This document shows positions 31,746-44,097 of a stretch of DNA of 64,000 nt, piece after piece. The stretch covers positions 23,858,781 through 23,922,780 of the forward strand of contig CM077664.1 of the NCBI GenBank assembly GCA_039707655.1, in the 5' to 3' direction. The DNA comes from Elymus sibiricus (taxonomy: Eukaryota > Streptophyta > Magnoliopsida > Poales > Poaceae). A model generated the notes under the pieces. It had not been told where the DNA came from and made no database searches. It worked only from the letters and a program-made list of their open reading frames with translations. Each line of letters starts with the position of its first letter. Within the stretch, counting starts at the first letter, position 1. Made by a program: the position numbers and the translations under genes.

Positions 31746-33244
31746 TTTATTCCAAATATACGAAAATATTATCTATCACATTATCTCTTATTATCTTGTG
31801 CGACGAGCAAGACTAGGAAGGTTGACATCCTTATTAGCATTGTTGGGGACACAAGTGAAATTTCATTTGCGTTGCCAAAATTTACCCCTATTGGAAAACA
31901 CCGTTACCTTCACGGATTGATATCTTGGTTTCTTATAAAAGGAAGAATCTTGTTGCTAGCTACAAACTCCCGCACTTGGGAGTCCAAGTCGTTGTTAGGC
32001 TATACACCTAGCAATCAGCAGCTGCCACTGCCGAGAGCAAAACGACGACGTAGAGTTTTAACCTGGATATATGGAACGAGGAGAGTAACCACAATGGCAC
32101 CCTCTTGAGTGATGCAACACCCATAGGCATCGCCGTTGCCTGAGCGCAAATCTTTCGCTCGGAGTCTCACCCATGCAACAACGAGGTACAAAGGTCGCCT
32201 TACCAACCCGAGGGAAGGATCGCTGCCACTAACATGGCCTCCAGATCAGAACCAGGGAGCCGCCACTGCCGAATCAATGTCAACACTGGGACCACCCACT
32301 GCCTCGCCTCTGTCCATCCGCACAACCAAGGAGAAGACTGCCACCACTATAGTCGCCCCGACATCCAAGATCACCCCCACATGTACACCTAGCTCAAGCC
32401 CATCTTGCCTCACGCCCTCACCCCACCGCCTGTCGTTGGGCTAGATCCATGTCGTAACCGTACTTCATCGACCTACGGTAGAAGATACCTCCTTCCGCCT
32501 CCACAGGAATCTCACTCACATAGCAAGGTTGTGCCTACCCTTTCCGGAACAGGCACTTCCTCGCCCCCAACCCCCTGGTTGGATCTGGGGAGCCTGCCAC
32601 CCCACTATAGCAAGGGGAGCGCCGCATTAGTGTGTGAGCGAGAAGGACTCTCCACGCTCATGGCTCATAGGCCACCCGACATGGCTGGCTCCGGGGGGAA
32701 CTCCAGCCGAAGTCGTTAGAGCAGCATGAAATGGTCCCCTGAATCCCCGACGCTAGCATCAAGCAGAGAGCCCACAGCGGCAGGGGCAGCGTGCTGGATG
32801 GCGGCGATGGTTGAGGTGCTGGGGATAGAGAATCCTGCTACCACGAGACGTAGAGGCGTGAGGGAGAGAGTGACCGCGGGGGGGGGGGGGGGGGGGGGGG
32901 TTCCTACGTCGGACCACCGCGTTGCACCACCAGAACGGCAACATCGCTCGCTGCGCTGCACCACCCGACAATCAAGTCATCACATAGGTGACCTAGCACC
33001 CATCGTGCCACACCCATCATTAACGGGACTGCCCCACCGCCACCTTCTGCGGAGCGAGCATGGCTTCGCCGGCGGGCCTTCTAGCGACATGGGGGACAGC
33101 GGGGATTCTTTTTTATCCCTCTAATCTCGCGCTGAAACACTCACACGGGGCAGGAATCACAGAGCGCAACACATTCACGGGCATGAGGTGAGAAGTGAAG
33201 TTTTAGGGGGCTGTTTCACGAGTTAAAGTTTTGGGGAATGCATA
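31746..33244. other. Intergenic DNA with a GC-richer stretch and a G-tract
   Basis: 32000-32715 and 32720-33125 are Pro/Ser/Thr-rich in several frames and look like decayed transposon leader sequence. A run of about 22 G sits at 32879-32900. No domain was recognised and no gene is called. Confidence 0.4.
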
Positions 33245-33577
33245 GGGCGTTTTTGGTTGCTATCACCATTGTTTGGCTTCCTGGAACCTCACCCGGTAAA
33301 GCATGTATTGGCTAATACGAGGTCTGGGCCAAATTTTGCATGCAGTTCATTTGGTTGCTTGCATTATTCCCTCTCCTCGCATGGAGCTAATAGAGCCCTT
33401 TTGCACCGGTTCGGGCTTGCATCGAAGGAGCCCGCCGATTTGAGCGCCTCCCGGGCCAGGCTAAGGGCTGCTTTGAGGAGCGTGCAGGCATGTATCTCAC
33501 TGTGGTTCAAGCAACCAAACAGCTCGAATCTGCCCCTAGAGCATGCATGGTTGTTACACTAGCAACCAAACACGCCC
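33245..33577. mobile_element. 333-bp MITE with GGGCGTTTTTGGTTGC ends
   Basis: The left end gggcgtttttggttgc is the inverted complement of the right end gcaaccaaacacgccc with one mismatch. No TSD was clear. The ends resemble widespread grass TIR elements with a gggcgtgtttggttgc terminus. The superfamily is undecided. It is non-coding. Confidence 0.7.
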
Positions 33578-33639
33578 CAATCTATACTGAAGTCAATATT
33601 GTTTGTTGTCTTGAGTAGCCTAAAGTGTGCTTTACAGCA

Positions 33640-34320
33640 TTTATTTAAGAAAGACTATCCCAATCATCATCGTTGAAGGGGAAAAAATGTAAGTCGTGTT
33701 GGAGAAGAAGCCATAGCGAGTAAAAAAAAAGATCCAATGCCAGACATCTGAACAATTCAGATTGACATAAGTTGATTAATTTACTACTCCCTCCATCCCA
33801 TAATTAATAAAAGATGTTATTACAACCAAAATAGAGAGTAGGATAGAAGTGAATACAACTAAACTTGCGAGTATTCAACAAGGATTAAAGTCGTACCTAC
33901 TGGTGAGACTTAACCAGCTGCAACCCTATAGGTGTACTGCGAAGTACAAACTAGAACATCTAGCGAGATCGATGTCCAGTGATGTGCTGAAACCCTGCAT
34001 AAAAATATACGCAAAAAAGATGCTTTAATTTTTATTCCTAAGCAAAAAGTTCGGTATATGTAACCATATTTGGCAGAAGTATTAAAACTTACGATGATCG
34101 TGGCATGATTGATTTTTACGTAACCCCAACGGAAAAACAAGCAGTTCAACTCACTAGCGACATACTGCCACCTATACAAAATACATTCTGCACTTTGTTT
34201 CATGCGGATCTGCCTTTGACCAACAGTTGGCCTTGAATGTTTTACACATATAGGAGCTCGGTAGGATTATGAGTTCTTCATATTCAATCTAGATATGGTT
34301 CGACCAACTCCGGAAAGGGA
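33640..34320 (-). repeat. Duplicated segment, copy 2 (relative at 30160-30800)
   Basis: It shares order and sequence with the first copy but carries an extra Stowaway-like piece at 33785-33850 (ctccctccatcccataatta). The exon-like string has a stop here. Confidence 0.6.
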
Positions 34321-34343
34321 AGAAGATTACTACATATATACTA

Positions 34344-34381
34344 CTCCCTCTCTGATCCATATTAATTCGATCGGAGGGAGT
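34344..34381. mobile_element. Very short Stowaway derivative
   Basis: tactccctc at the left and gagggagta at the right enclose only some 20 bp. TA target dinucleotides are present. It is an internally deleted Stowaway MITE or a degenerate footprint. Confidence 0.6.
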
Positions 34382-35189
34382 ACTTAAGGTTAGTACACAC
34401 GCAAGTTCGAGAACTCCATCACTGCAAGATCGTGACTCTTTCTTAAGTGGTCATGTGTGCGTAGAAGAAGTAATTAACACAGACAACATATAGCTGGATA
34501 TATAAACTCGGAGGTGCAAGGCTGAGCAAAACTGGGGTCGGAAGCAACACTAAGCCAAAAGTACAAATTCGCAAGAAAATATAGGTAGAACTCTAGCTAC
34601 GTCGATCAACTAACTATCCACAGAGGGGTGTGTGTTCATAGTATATATTGAAGAAAGTATGAGTCAATAAAAGTGGCCTTTATCGGAAAAAACCACAGAA
34701 GTTCAGAAGGGGTAAAAACAGATACTGGAATAATATCGTAGAAGCAGGAAGAAGAAATGCTAACCTGTAAGAGACGGCCGGAGTGCAAGCGCTTGCGATG
34801 GAGAACGTCAGTTGGCCTTGGTCGATGTGGGACTTGATCCAGATGTATATGAGCGGAGTAGTTAACCAATGCTTTCTTAATCACTATACTAGTACTACTT
34901 CGTGTTTGATGACTAACAGCTGGAAATTAATTCATTAAGTGCTAGTAGCTAGTTGCACATTACTTATAATTGCTTCGGCGTCTTTCGCTGTACCTCTAAT
35001 TATCCTATGCGTGAATTGATCCCAATCTAGATCTAGATCCACAAATTGTCAACTCATGAGGGAAGACTTTTGCTGCAATGATCGGCTCTTTGTCGATGTG
35101 TGTCTAGATATAAGTATATGGAACTTTCTGCCTGGCATGAACGTGGGCTCGGTCACCCGCTGTCTGCTGACTAGCTCTCCTTGGTCTCC
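34382..35189. other. Intergenic DNA with a possible 5' UTR exon relic on the minus strand
   Basis: About 34765-34845 on the minus strand reads like an untranslated exon ending cttacag|gttagc. It lies upstream of the duplicated exon-like segment at 33640-34320. No protein can be assigned. The rest is plain intergenic DNA. Confidence 0.3.
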
Positions 35190-35255
35190 ATCTTTTTTTT
35201 TCTTTGAACCGGGCAACAACCCCTTTCCATTATATTCATAACGGAAGTACAACAG
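35190..35255 (-). mobile_element. Tiny 5'-truncated LINE tail
   Basis: Poly-T (35192-35200) is followed by ttgaaccgggcaacaacccc and ccattatattcataacggaa, a LINE 3' tail read in antisense. The flanks share tccttggt(c/g)tc at 35178 and about 35257, consistent with a target duplication. Confidence 0.65.
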
Positions 35256-36774
35256 TTCCTTGGTGTCTACTGTCTAGCTGGGGACAGCATGCAACAATCG
35301 ACGGTGCCTTATATTTTCTATCAGTGGAAGCTCAACTGCCGGAATTGAGATGGAAGGGAAGTGGTGAGCTGCGGTTGGGTGTTTCAAAATTTGACCCGCA
35401 TTATTTTGTCTTTTATTTCGTAAGCACCAGCCAGTTTTGAGTGTGTTGAACCTTCAATGATAAACGTTACTCATTAACAACAACGTCTCATGCTTTGAGC
35501 TTGCTCAATCATTATTTTTCTAGAATGCGCACAAGTATGTGTATCGTGTAATAGTAACTCCAGTAGAGTCGCCATATCAGGCCGATAGGCATAATAACCG
35601 CCGGTACAACAATTGCCTCCGAAAAGGCCACTCTAGCAGAGTAGCCATACACTCCTCAACCTGCATAATTTATGAAGCATGCTCCAAATCAAACCCGTGA
35701 GCCTCCATATTTGAAGGCTAGGGGTGCAGATATGAAGCGGCCTCCTTCCCCGACTGCTCGCGTGGGAGGGAAGTTTCAACATGGCCGCTTCCTCCCGCGC
35801 GGAGCCCAGTCAATGACACTGCCGTCCATACGGCTGGCGCTCCCGCTTCGGCCAGTGCTGCAGCCGCTTTTACCCTAGAGGATAAGGAACACCTCCAAGA
35901 ATCACATCCATCAGGGTTTAAGGAAAAATCAGCCAACAACAACTCAGGTTGTAAAAAATCCTGATGAGCTTGAATGGATCAGGGCAAATGGAAACTAGAG
36001 ATGAGATCACTGAAACCCAAGACATCTTTAATATGGAGATTGTGACCAAAACTAGACTTGAACTAACGTGGAGATTGTGACTCCAACTGCATTAATTTGT
36101 TTGGGTTTCAAAATTATTATAATCTTTGGGTTTTTTCGGCAAAAATAATTTTTGCTTGGGTTTCGGTCAAGGTCAAGCAGGGGTGCAAGTCTTTTGAAAA
36201 TGCAACTTTGTGTATTGTATGTACACAACTACCGCAATACCTACAGCAGTTGATCATATTCGCATAGTCATGACGAACACATCTGTCATGCATGTTCGAA
36301 TGGCTATACTAATTATTAACTTTTGTTTCAATAGTGACGTAGATAGCACGGCCTATTAGATGTGATATATTAATTAGTCGTGGAAAATATGGGGTGCAGT
36401 CAACATATCAACTGTCCAACACAAAAAAATGCAAGAATTGTAATACACCCACAGTCCACCTATCCAACGCCACGAAGAAGGCCTCCAACTCCGCACGAAG
36501 CAATATTCTCGATACCACACCCTACTCTCCTGATCCAGCCCGCTAATAACAGCTGTCATCGAACTCGAGGCATGTGCAATGCAGATTATTTTGTCTTTCA
36601 TTTCGTAAGCACCAGCTAGTTTTGAGTTTATTAAAAACATTACACGTAAGCAACAACGTCATACCTTGAGCATGTCGCGCGTAATCATTTTTTCTAAAAT
36701 ATATGCAGAAATATGCATACAATATATTGAAGAAGGAAGAATATAGAAACCTGACTACTACTCGTCATGGAAGG
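35256..36774. other. Intergenic DNA with small internal duplications
   Basis: ttttgtctttyatttcgtaagcaccag occurs at about 35404 and 36589, showing a small duplication. No gene was recognised. Confidence 0.45.
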
Positions 36775-37835
36775 CGAGGCATGTGCAATGCAAATTTTAA
36801 TGACTGCACTATATTCTGTTTAGGGAACTGGCAGTTAGGTGGTAGGTAAATACATTAGCTGTCCAAAAATAAGAAAATGACCAAGCAGGACGTAGCAAGT
36901 CCTCAAGACCTCCATAGTCTATAGTACGGGCACCCCTTGATAGAGATGGATCTAACCATTGACTTTTGGCCTGATTTTCTTGAGAAAAGAACTTGTCTCT
37001 CGTTATGTTCATCCACCAGCAAATCTCGGGTTAATTAATGCACCAGCAAAGATTCGATCTGCTCAATGCCACCAGACTCACATGTGATTCATTAGTTGGG
37101 GTTGCAAGGTCAAACCTGCTGGTAGCAAATGCAAGTCGTTTATAAAAAACAAGGGTGCGGTTAATTTATATGGTGTACGCTACGTACACAGAGGCATGCA
37201 ATTCCCTATGTGAGTCATGTAATAATATATAGTCTATCACAAATAAGTATCATTTTATGTGTGTGTATATAAATGTATATGTATATATGTTCTACTAATG
37301 AAATAAGTATATAAAAGTATGTGCGAGACATGTGCAATGCAAATTTTATTGACTGTACTATATTCTGTTTTACTAGCTGGCGCTAGCAGTTGGGTGGTAG
37401 GTAAATACATTAGCTGTCCAAAAATAAGAAAAATGACCAACCAGGAAGTAGGAAGTCCTAAGACCTCCGTAGTCTAGTACTCGCACCCTTTGATAGAGGT
37501 GGATCTAACCATTGACTTTTTGCCAGATTTTCTTGAGAAAATAACTCGTCTCTCGTTTATGTTCATCCACAAATCTCCGGTTAATTTTTTTTGAGATGGT
37601 ATCTCGGGTTAATTAATGCAACAGCAAATATGTGATCTGTTTGGGTTGCAAGGTCAAACCTGGTGGTAGCAAATGCAAGTCGTCTATAAAAACAAGGGGG
37701 TGGTTAATTTATTGTGTACGCTACGTGCACAGAGGCATGTAACCCTATGCGAGTCATGTAATGATATGTAGTCTATCACAAATAAGTATTGTTTTATGTG
37801 TGTGTGTATATAAATGTTCTACTAATGAAATAAAG
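36775..37835. repeat. Tandem duplication of a segment of about 500 bp
   Basis: Copy 1 is about 36775-37305 and copy 2 about 37325-37835. Both contain acatgtgcaatgcaaatttt or a close variant, aaatacattagctgtccaaa, tctaaccattgacttt, and a closing TG/TA microsatellite (tttatgtgtgtg) with tctactaatgaaata. Indels and substitutions separate the copies. Neither codes for a protein I can recognise. Confidence 0.85.
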
Positions 37836-38842
37836 TAAAAGAAGGGAAGAGAAATTGATGTGGATGGGTGGCGACTCCTTTGTGTTGGCGGCGCCTTTGC
37901 TATGAAACGTAGCGACGGGGAATTAGTGTAGTTACCAGGCGGATGGCCAACTGATCCACTGTACTTTTGCTGAGTTGGGATCCTACTTTGCAGTACGGTC
38001 GCTGCCCTATGAATCTGACCCCACGTATCATTGACACTATTGCACCGTACAATACTACAGAGAAGCTCAACACATCTTTACCACATTGCATCGCTTATCT
38101 TTCTAGGCTCATCTTGTTTTTCCGAACGCCCACATTCTTCCCCCGAAACCCATGACGCGATGACATAGATAGGAAAAATAGTTGGTGGATTGTAGCTACC
38201 TTAGCATAGAGGGTTAGATCATGGAATTGCCATGATAATGGTGTGCTAAACATAGCTAACGCCCCCACCATCGCAGTCAGCTACCTTAGCAGCTTTTTTT
38301 TTTTTTGTATACGTTTTGCTTCTACTCTCCATGCCCAGACATTGTTTACTTACTTGCCTATCTAGCTTCCCCATCTGCTCCTTTTTACTCCCCCGAGAGA
38401 GACCAAGCTACAAATTGGTCTTCCTCTCGCACGATGACCATGGCATGTCACAGCTCTGAAGCTGCACTCAAGGAAGTAAAGCTTCATTGTGCGACGATAC
38501 CGAACTGGACGGCGCTCGCATCTGTTACTGTTGTGGAATAGAGAGCTTCCATTTCACAATAGTCCAGGCCTTCTCATGGCCACCACCATCTAGTACTGTT
38601 GAGAAATAGAAGCTCGGAACTTCTGGACTTTTATTTCCGATATTACTGGACAGTGTGTGATCCAAATTTCACTGAAACACCCGAGTACGCAGCTTAGGGA
38701 ATCACCCAAATTCATTTGTGCTCATCCTTCTCAAGTCAAGGAATCGCCTTTGCCCTCGTGGCTTGCGACATCCCATGCATTTTGTCCGACGATAGGCCAC
38801 CAGAAACCTGCCGGAACACATGGTAATTCTTTCTGCCATAAC
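37836..38842. other. Intergenic DNA upstream of the WAK gene
   Basis: A poly-T run lies at 38291-38305. No coding feature was recognised. Confidence 0.45.
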
Positions 38843-39060
38843 TTTTTTTTCTTTTCGTAAAGGACGAGCCATATATTATTAAGAATGCAAAATTCAGCAG
38901 CAAAACAACATCGACCCAGAAATAAAGCAAAAAATAAAACCCGAGGCCGCATGCCTCGCGAGTTGCGACAGTAACTCCACCAGATAACCACTAACCCTAT
39001 GTTACAAGACGACAGCAAAACGAAAAATACACAATTCCTAGGCTACGCCTTCAGGAAGGA
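38843..39060 (-). mobile_element. LINE 3' tail near the WAK promoter
   Basis: Poly-T (38843-38856) is followed by sequence that on the minus strand is a LINE-type tail (gctgaattttgcattcttaa). The 5' truncation point is not visible, so the right boundary is approximate. It ends about 300 bp before the WAK start codon. Confidence 0.55.
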
Positions 39061-39357
39061 ATCGCCGCACGTGTGCCAATGTCTACAAACCGTCGAGTTA
39101 GGGCATTTGAGAACCCTGCCCAATTTCACAGAGGGTCCACACAAACGATGACTGCGTCCCCCAACAGCAAACGGTGGTAACAGCTTAATTGGAGTGTCTC
39201 TCACAAACCAAAAAAGAATTAATTGGAGTGCTAATATTGATGTGGATGGCATGGCAAAGAGGACAGGTAAGCATGCTTCCAGCTCAAGCTCAGCTGTATA
39301 GGAGTATGCTCGCTTCTTATAAAGCGGCGACTTGCCGGAAACCAACATACGGTCAGC

Positions 39358-42310
39358 ATGCACCAAATGTGGACGGCATTGACGACCATGCTGCTGCTCC
39401 TTGCGGCAGCGGCAGCTACCACCACGACCACGACTCGTGGTGGGTGTCTGCCGAGCTGTGGTGGCGTGGACATCCCCTACCCATTCGGCGTCGGCCCGGG
39501 CTGCTTCCGCGAGGGCTTCGAGATCGACTGCATCAACAACGGCCCTGTGCTCGCCGGTACGTCCCTTCAGGTGGTGAAGCTGACGTTGGATCCAGACGAG
39601 TCGCAGGTGATGCTCCCCATCGGGTGGGAGTGCTACAATGCCTCCGACCCAGATGACACATACGACAACTGGGACTATGGAAAGACGACGATGAACAAGG
39701 ACGGCGTGTACCGCATCTCCAACACGCACAACATGCTCGTCGTCCTCGGCTGCAACACCGTCGGCTACGTGGCCAGCAAGAGGACCGAGGGTGGCGCAGA
39801 CGCCAACGCCTTCAACACCGGGTGCATGTCCTACTGCAACAACTCGGCGAGCGCGCAAGACGGCCTCTGCGACGGCGTCGGGTGCTGCCACGTCAATATC
39901 CCGCCAGGGCTCACTGACAACTACTTCAACTTCCACGAGTACAACCACTCCGCCATGATGGATTACAGCCCGTGCGACTACGCCTTCCTCGTCGACAGGA
40001 CCAACTACACCTTCCACCGGTCCGACCTCCAGATGGACAAAAACCGGACCTCGCCGGTGTGGCTGGACTGGGCCATTCGCGGCAACAGCTCCATCTCCGG
40101 CGACATACTGTCGTGCAAGCAAGCGGCCAAGACAGACCAGTATGCCTGCGTCAGCGCTCACAGCGACTGCGTCGACTCCACCAATGGGCCTGGCTACAAT
40201 TGCAAGTGTTCCAGTGGCTACCAGGGCGACGCCTACTTGCCCAACGGATGCACCAGTAAGAGGCCCTGCTTATATTATGAATAATTCCTCTGCTTCGAAT
40301 TGAAGTTCTAGTTTTATTCTAAATCAAACATCTTTATGTTCGATCAAGTCTATAGAAAAATATGCTAATATCTACAATATCATGTTGGTTTCATTAGATT
40401 CGTCATAAAATATATATATTGATATATTTTCTATGTTTGACTTAGGACAAACCTAAAACCGAGAAAGCAGTAGTACAACTAGTATGATTTCTTTCAAGAT
40501 AAATGTCCTAATAAATGACCACTTCGTGAATTTCTGCGACACAGATATAGATGAATGTGCAAATCCAGCCAAGTATAGTTGCTACGGCGTATGCACGGAC
40601 ACCGAAGGATGGTATGGATGTGACTGTCCTGCAGGTTATCAGAGCCGTGACCCAAGAACCGAACGATGCACTCAAAAGTTCCCACTTGCAGCACAGATCT
40701 CCGTAGGTAAACATCATACTCCTACTACACAAGTTAGTTTCAATGTATTTTACCGGTTTTGCTTATTAACTATTTATCAAAATTGTTCTCTCTCAGTCGA
40801 TCGCCTCAAAACACTTTACACAGAACTAGTTAGATCACTCTCGCAACCATCTTTTTTCTAATATGTATTTTGTATTGTTTGGGACTCACAAGTCAAGTCA
40901 CAAGAATTTAACAAATTTTCAACCACCTGATGAGCAGAAAGACAATCCCCAATCTTATACTCCCTCCGTTCCTAAATATAAGTCTTTTTAGAGATTCCAA
41001 TATGGACTACATACGGAGCAAAATGAGTGAATCTACACTCTAAAATATGTCTATATATCCATATGCAGTCCATAGTGTAATCTCTAGAAGGACTTATATT
41101 TAGAAACAGAGGGAGTATATATTAGGATCCGTAATTGAACGGTTACATTAAATTATTAAGTATCTTGCTATCCATTTTTAAATATTTTCTCGCACTTTAA
41201 ACCAAGCGTAAACTCGAAAATTAAGTTTGATTATTACAGTAATTAAGTTTGATGGCAAACTAATTAATAGCCAGAAACTTTGTTTATTACAATATTTAAG
41301 TTTGTTTCTTTGCCCATTTAGGTGCAATAGGTGGCATTCTTGTCTTGGCATTTCTGGCATTCTTTTTTGTTCTTCGCAAAGAGAAGCAGAAGGCCAAAGA
41401 CTTTTACCGAAAGAATGGTGGTCTTACATTAGAGAAGGCTAGAACTATTAAGATTTACACAAAGGGGAATCTCAAACCAGTTTTAAAGAGTACCAATGTA
41501 ATTGGTAAAGGTGGCTTTGGTGAAGTTTACAAGGGTGTTGTTGATGGAGTTATCGTCGCAGTAAAGAAACCGAATGGTCAGAGTGTACTAGAGGAGGAGC
41601 AGTTTCCAAATGAAGTCACCATCCTGTCTCAAGTCAGCCACAAGAACATCGTAAGGCTTATAGGTTGTTGCCTCGAAGTGGATAACCCCATGCTAGTCTA
41701 TGAATTCATCTCCAAAGGAAGCTTGGAGGACAATCTTCATAGAGCTGACAACAAGGCGCTTCTTGACTTGGATGTACGTCTAAGTATTCTTGAAGACTCA
41801 GCACATGGTCTAGCTTATATGCACTCACAAACCCACAACACAATTCTGCATGGTGATGTTAAACCAGCAAACATACTCCTGGATGAGAACTTTTCCCCCA
41901 AGATCGCGGATTTTGGCATATCGAGGTTGATTGCAAAAGGCAAGGACCACACTAGAAACATCATAGGTGACATGTCTTATATGGATCCCGTGTACCTACA
42001 AACGGGTCGATTGACTGACAAAAGTGATGTCTACAGTTTTGGGGTTGTCATCTTAGAGCTCATTAGCAGGAAGAGGGCCACTCATTCTGATAATAATAAC
42101 CTAGTGAGGAGCTTCCTAGAGTGTCACCAAAATGGGGAGAGCATGACTGAGCTCTTTGATAAGGAAATTGCAACGACAGGAGATATGGAATTTCTTAACA
42201 AGTTGGTAGAGATTGCTGTTGAGTGTCTTAACCTTGAAGCAGATAAAAGACCATCAATGACAGATGTTGCAGGGCGCCTTGTCACGCTGCACAGGACCCG
42301 TAATCCTTAG
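39358..42310 (+). CDS. Wall-associated receptor kinase (WAK), three exons, 682 aa
   Basis: Exons are 39358-40255, 40545-40706 and 41322-42310, with GT-AG introns and a frame that stays open across both joins. The signal peptide is residues 1-24. A GUB_WAK galacturonan-binding domain starts at CLPSCGGVDIPYPFG. A Cys-rich EGF-like region reaches about residue 298, then a calcium-binding EGF domain (NIDEC at 300-304, to about 342). A transmembrane helix spans about 355-372. The kinase has GKGGFG (415-420), the ATP lysine in VAVKK (435), HGDVKPAN (catalytic Asp 532) and DFG (550-552). HGD in place of HRD makes it non-RD. WAKs link the pectin wall to cytoplasmic signalling at the plasma membrane, and several act in cereal disease resistance. 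The APE motif reads MDPVY, as in other WAKs. Intron 2 holds a Stowaway MITE. No defect is seen. Confidence 0.93.
40960..41115. mobile_element. Stowaway MITE in WAK intron 2
   Basis: 156 bp with ctccctccgttcctaaatat and its inverted counterpart at the right end, TA on both sides. It is close in sequence to the MITE at 57556-57713. It is spliced out with the intron. Confidence 0.92.
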
Positions 42311-43608
42311 GCTCGTTTATGGATCGTAGTTTCAACAGCATGTATGTTAAGTCAAATAAGATAGGTAACTATCAGTGTCAACCTTTGTTGTATTTGTTGT
42401 TCCAAGAAATGTGTACTACTGTAGTGAGTTATTATGTGTTTCATGAGACCAAATGTATGGATTGATTTTGAGATTAAAGTATTGTAATACGTTAGCAATT
42501 TAATCTTGCCCCTGGAAAGCTCAACGATACCATTACAAAACATCATCTTCCATGGTAATATATTTGGATTAGTTACATCACTAGTATAGTATGCAGTATT
42601 TTTTTTCTCTTTTCGCAGAGACACCTACTTAGATTGCTTCTTAGATTCAAGTTAAAACAGAATAGTTGTGTAAAAGTCTAGTGGGTAGTCTAGCCACACC
42701 ATCGTTGTTGAATTGCAACCTCACCTAGCTAATGCATCAGCCATTGAATTTGCCTCTATTGGACATATAGTTGTTGGCTGAATCACGAAACAGTAAAGTC
42801 GGGATTGGTCATGTGCTAAAGTAATGCTTGAAAATATGAGTCAGTCAATCATAAAAAGGACAAGAAATCACACAATATGGAACAATTTTTTTTAATAAGT
42901 GGCATCAAACGTTTGGTTGTGGGGTTTGGAGATTGCAAGCGGGAACTACTGGTATTGTGGATTCGTTGAGAGAGAAAAAAAGATCAAATGCTACGGTTTT
43001 GCATCTGGTAGCAGGGACGTTGGCAAGAAAAGCAACAACAAGCACTACGACCATGTGAGGACCAATGGATGTTGTTTCCTGGTTGGATTTTGATAACTGC
43101 AGACCATTAGCTTACCATGATTTTAGTTTTGCTTGGTATACTAGGGCACCATGGTAGTTTTTGCTTTGTGTACTTTTTGTCGAGGTCCTGCTCAAGCCAT
43201 TGAGGTGGAGCGCGAGTTTCACTGTGAAAGCCTAGGGTCTCGCCCATGAGCCCAGTAGTTTCGGTCCATTTTCATCAGCCAATTCGATGCTGCTCATTTT
43301 TCCCATGTGCACTAAGGGCGTGCTGAAGATTTGAACTTTAATTGCGTTGTTAGCTTTGTATTTCTTGGTCCCCCGCAAAAAAAAAAAACTTTGTATTGCT
43401 TGGTTTCTTGAAAGAGAGAGAGGGGCGACCTATATAGAGGTTGGGTGATGCTAGTGCTAACGTCCAGGCACATTATTTCCCATTATCAATTAATATAAGA
43501 TATCAAGACATTTGAATGGCATTGTTGTATTTAATACTCACGAATTAACAAACATCATACTAACTTACTATATCTCCATCCGACTATGCTTAGCTTTGCA
43601 AGAAATTC
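42311..43608. other. Intergenic DNA after WAK
   Basis: It includes the WAK 3' UTR. A run of about 12 A lies at 43377-43388. No further gene or bounded repeat was recognised. Confidence 0.45.
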
Positions 43609-43756
43609 GTGCAGCCTGTTTCTTCGATGAGTTCTACAACCTTCATGCATAGACTGAAAGAATTAATTGAGCTTATTGCCCAAAAGAACTCTGCGGCAAC
43701 ACCACCCAATGCTTACTGGCCCATTTCTCTTAAAAATAGTCCTATAAAAGAGAGAG

Positions 43757-43783
43757 AGGGGGGGGGGGGGGGGGGGGGGGGAG
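43757..43783. repeat. Poly-G tract in the LINE pseudogene
   Basis: About 28 consecutive G after a GA run. It interrupts the reverse-transcriptase similarity between SLKNSPIKE and KVFTNRPK. Its length is likely imprecise. Confidence 0.8.
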
Positions 43784-43890
43784 AGGCAAAAGTCTTCACT
43801 AACAGACCGAAACCTCTCATCACCCTCCTCATCCAAGAAACCAAACCGGGTTCATCACTGCTGGCCGCAATATTGCCGAAAATTTCATCT

Positions 43891-44097
43891 ACTCGAAACA
43901 GGCTTTCGCCCCGCTTTATAAATAAAGCAACAGCCGAACAAGTATACGGCCGAACGATACAAGATGGTGAGGTAACCCTCTTACAAAGCCGATCCTGAGA
44001 TAATCAGCACACGCAGAACGCAAACGACCACTACCAGCAAAGAGCACCGGGAGAACTAGACACACCCCACACTACGACCTAGCAAACCTAGTACACG
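43891..44097 (-). mobile_element. 207-bp LINE tail inserted in the LINE pseudogene
   Basis: A 16-bp target duplication gccgaaaatttcatct lies at 43875-43890 and 44098-44113. The inserted sequence begins with aaacaggctttcgccccgct and ttataaataaagcaac, the same tail type as at 3619 and 45699. Removing it rejoins the older reverse-transcriptase reading. Confidence 0.88.

Noticed and set aside
39043..40161. 372-aa minus ORF opposite WAK exon 1
   Set aside because: It is a shadow of a GC-rich coding exon on the other strand, with no domain of its own.
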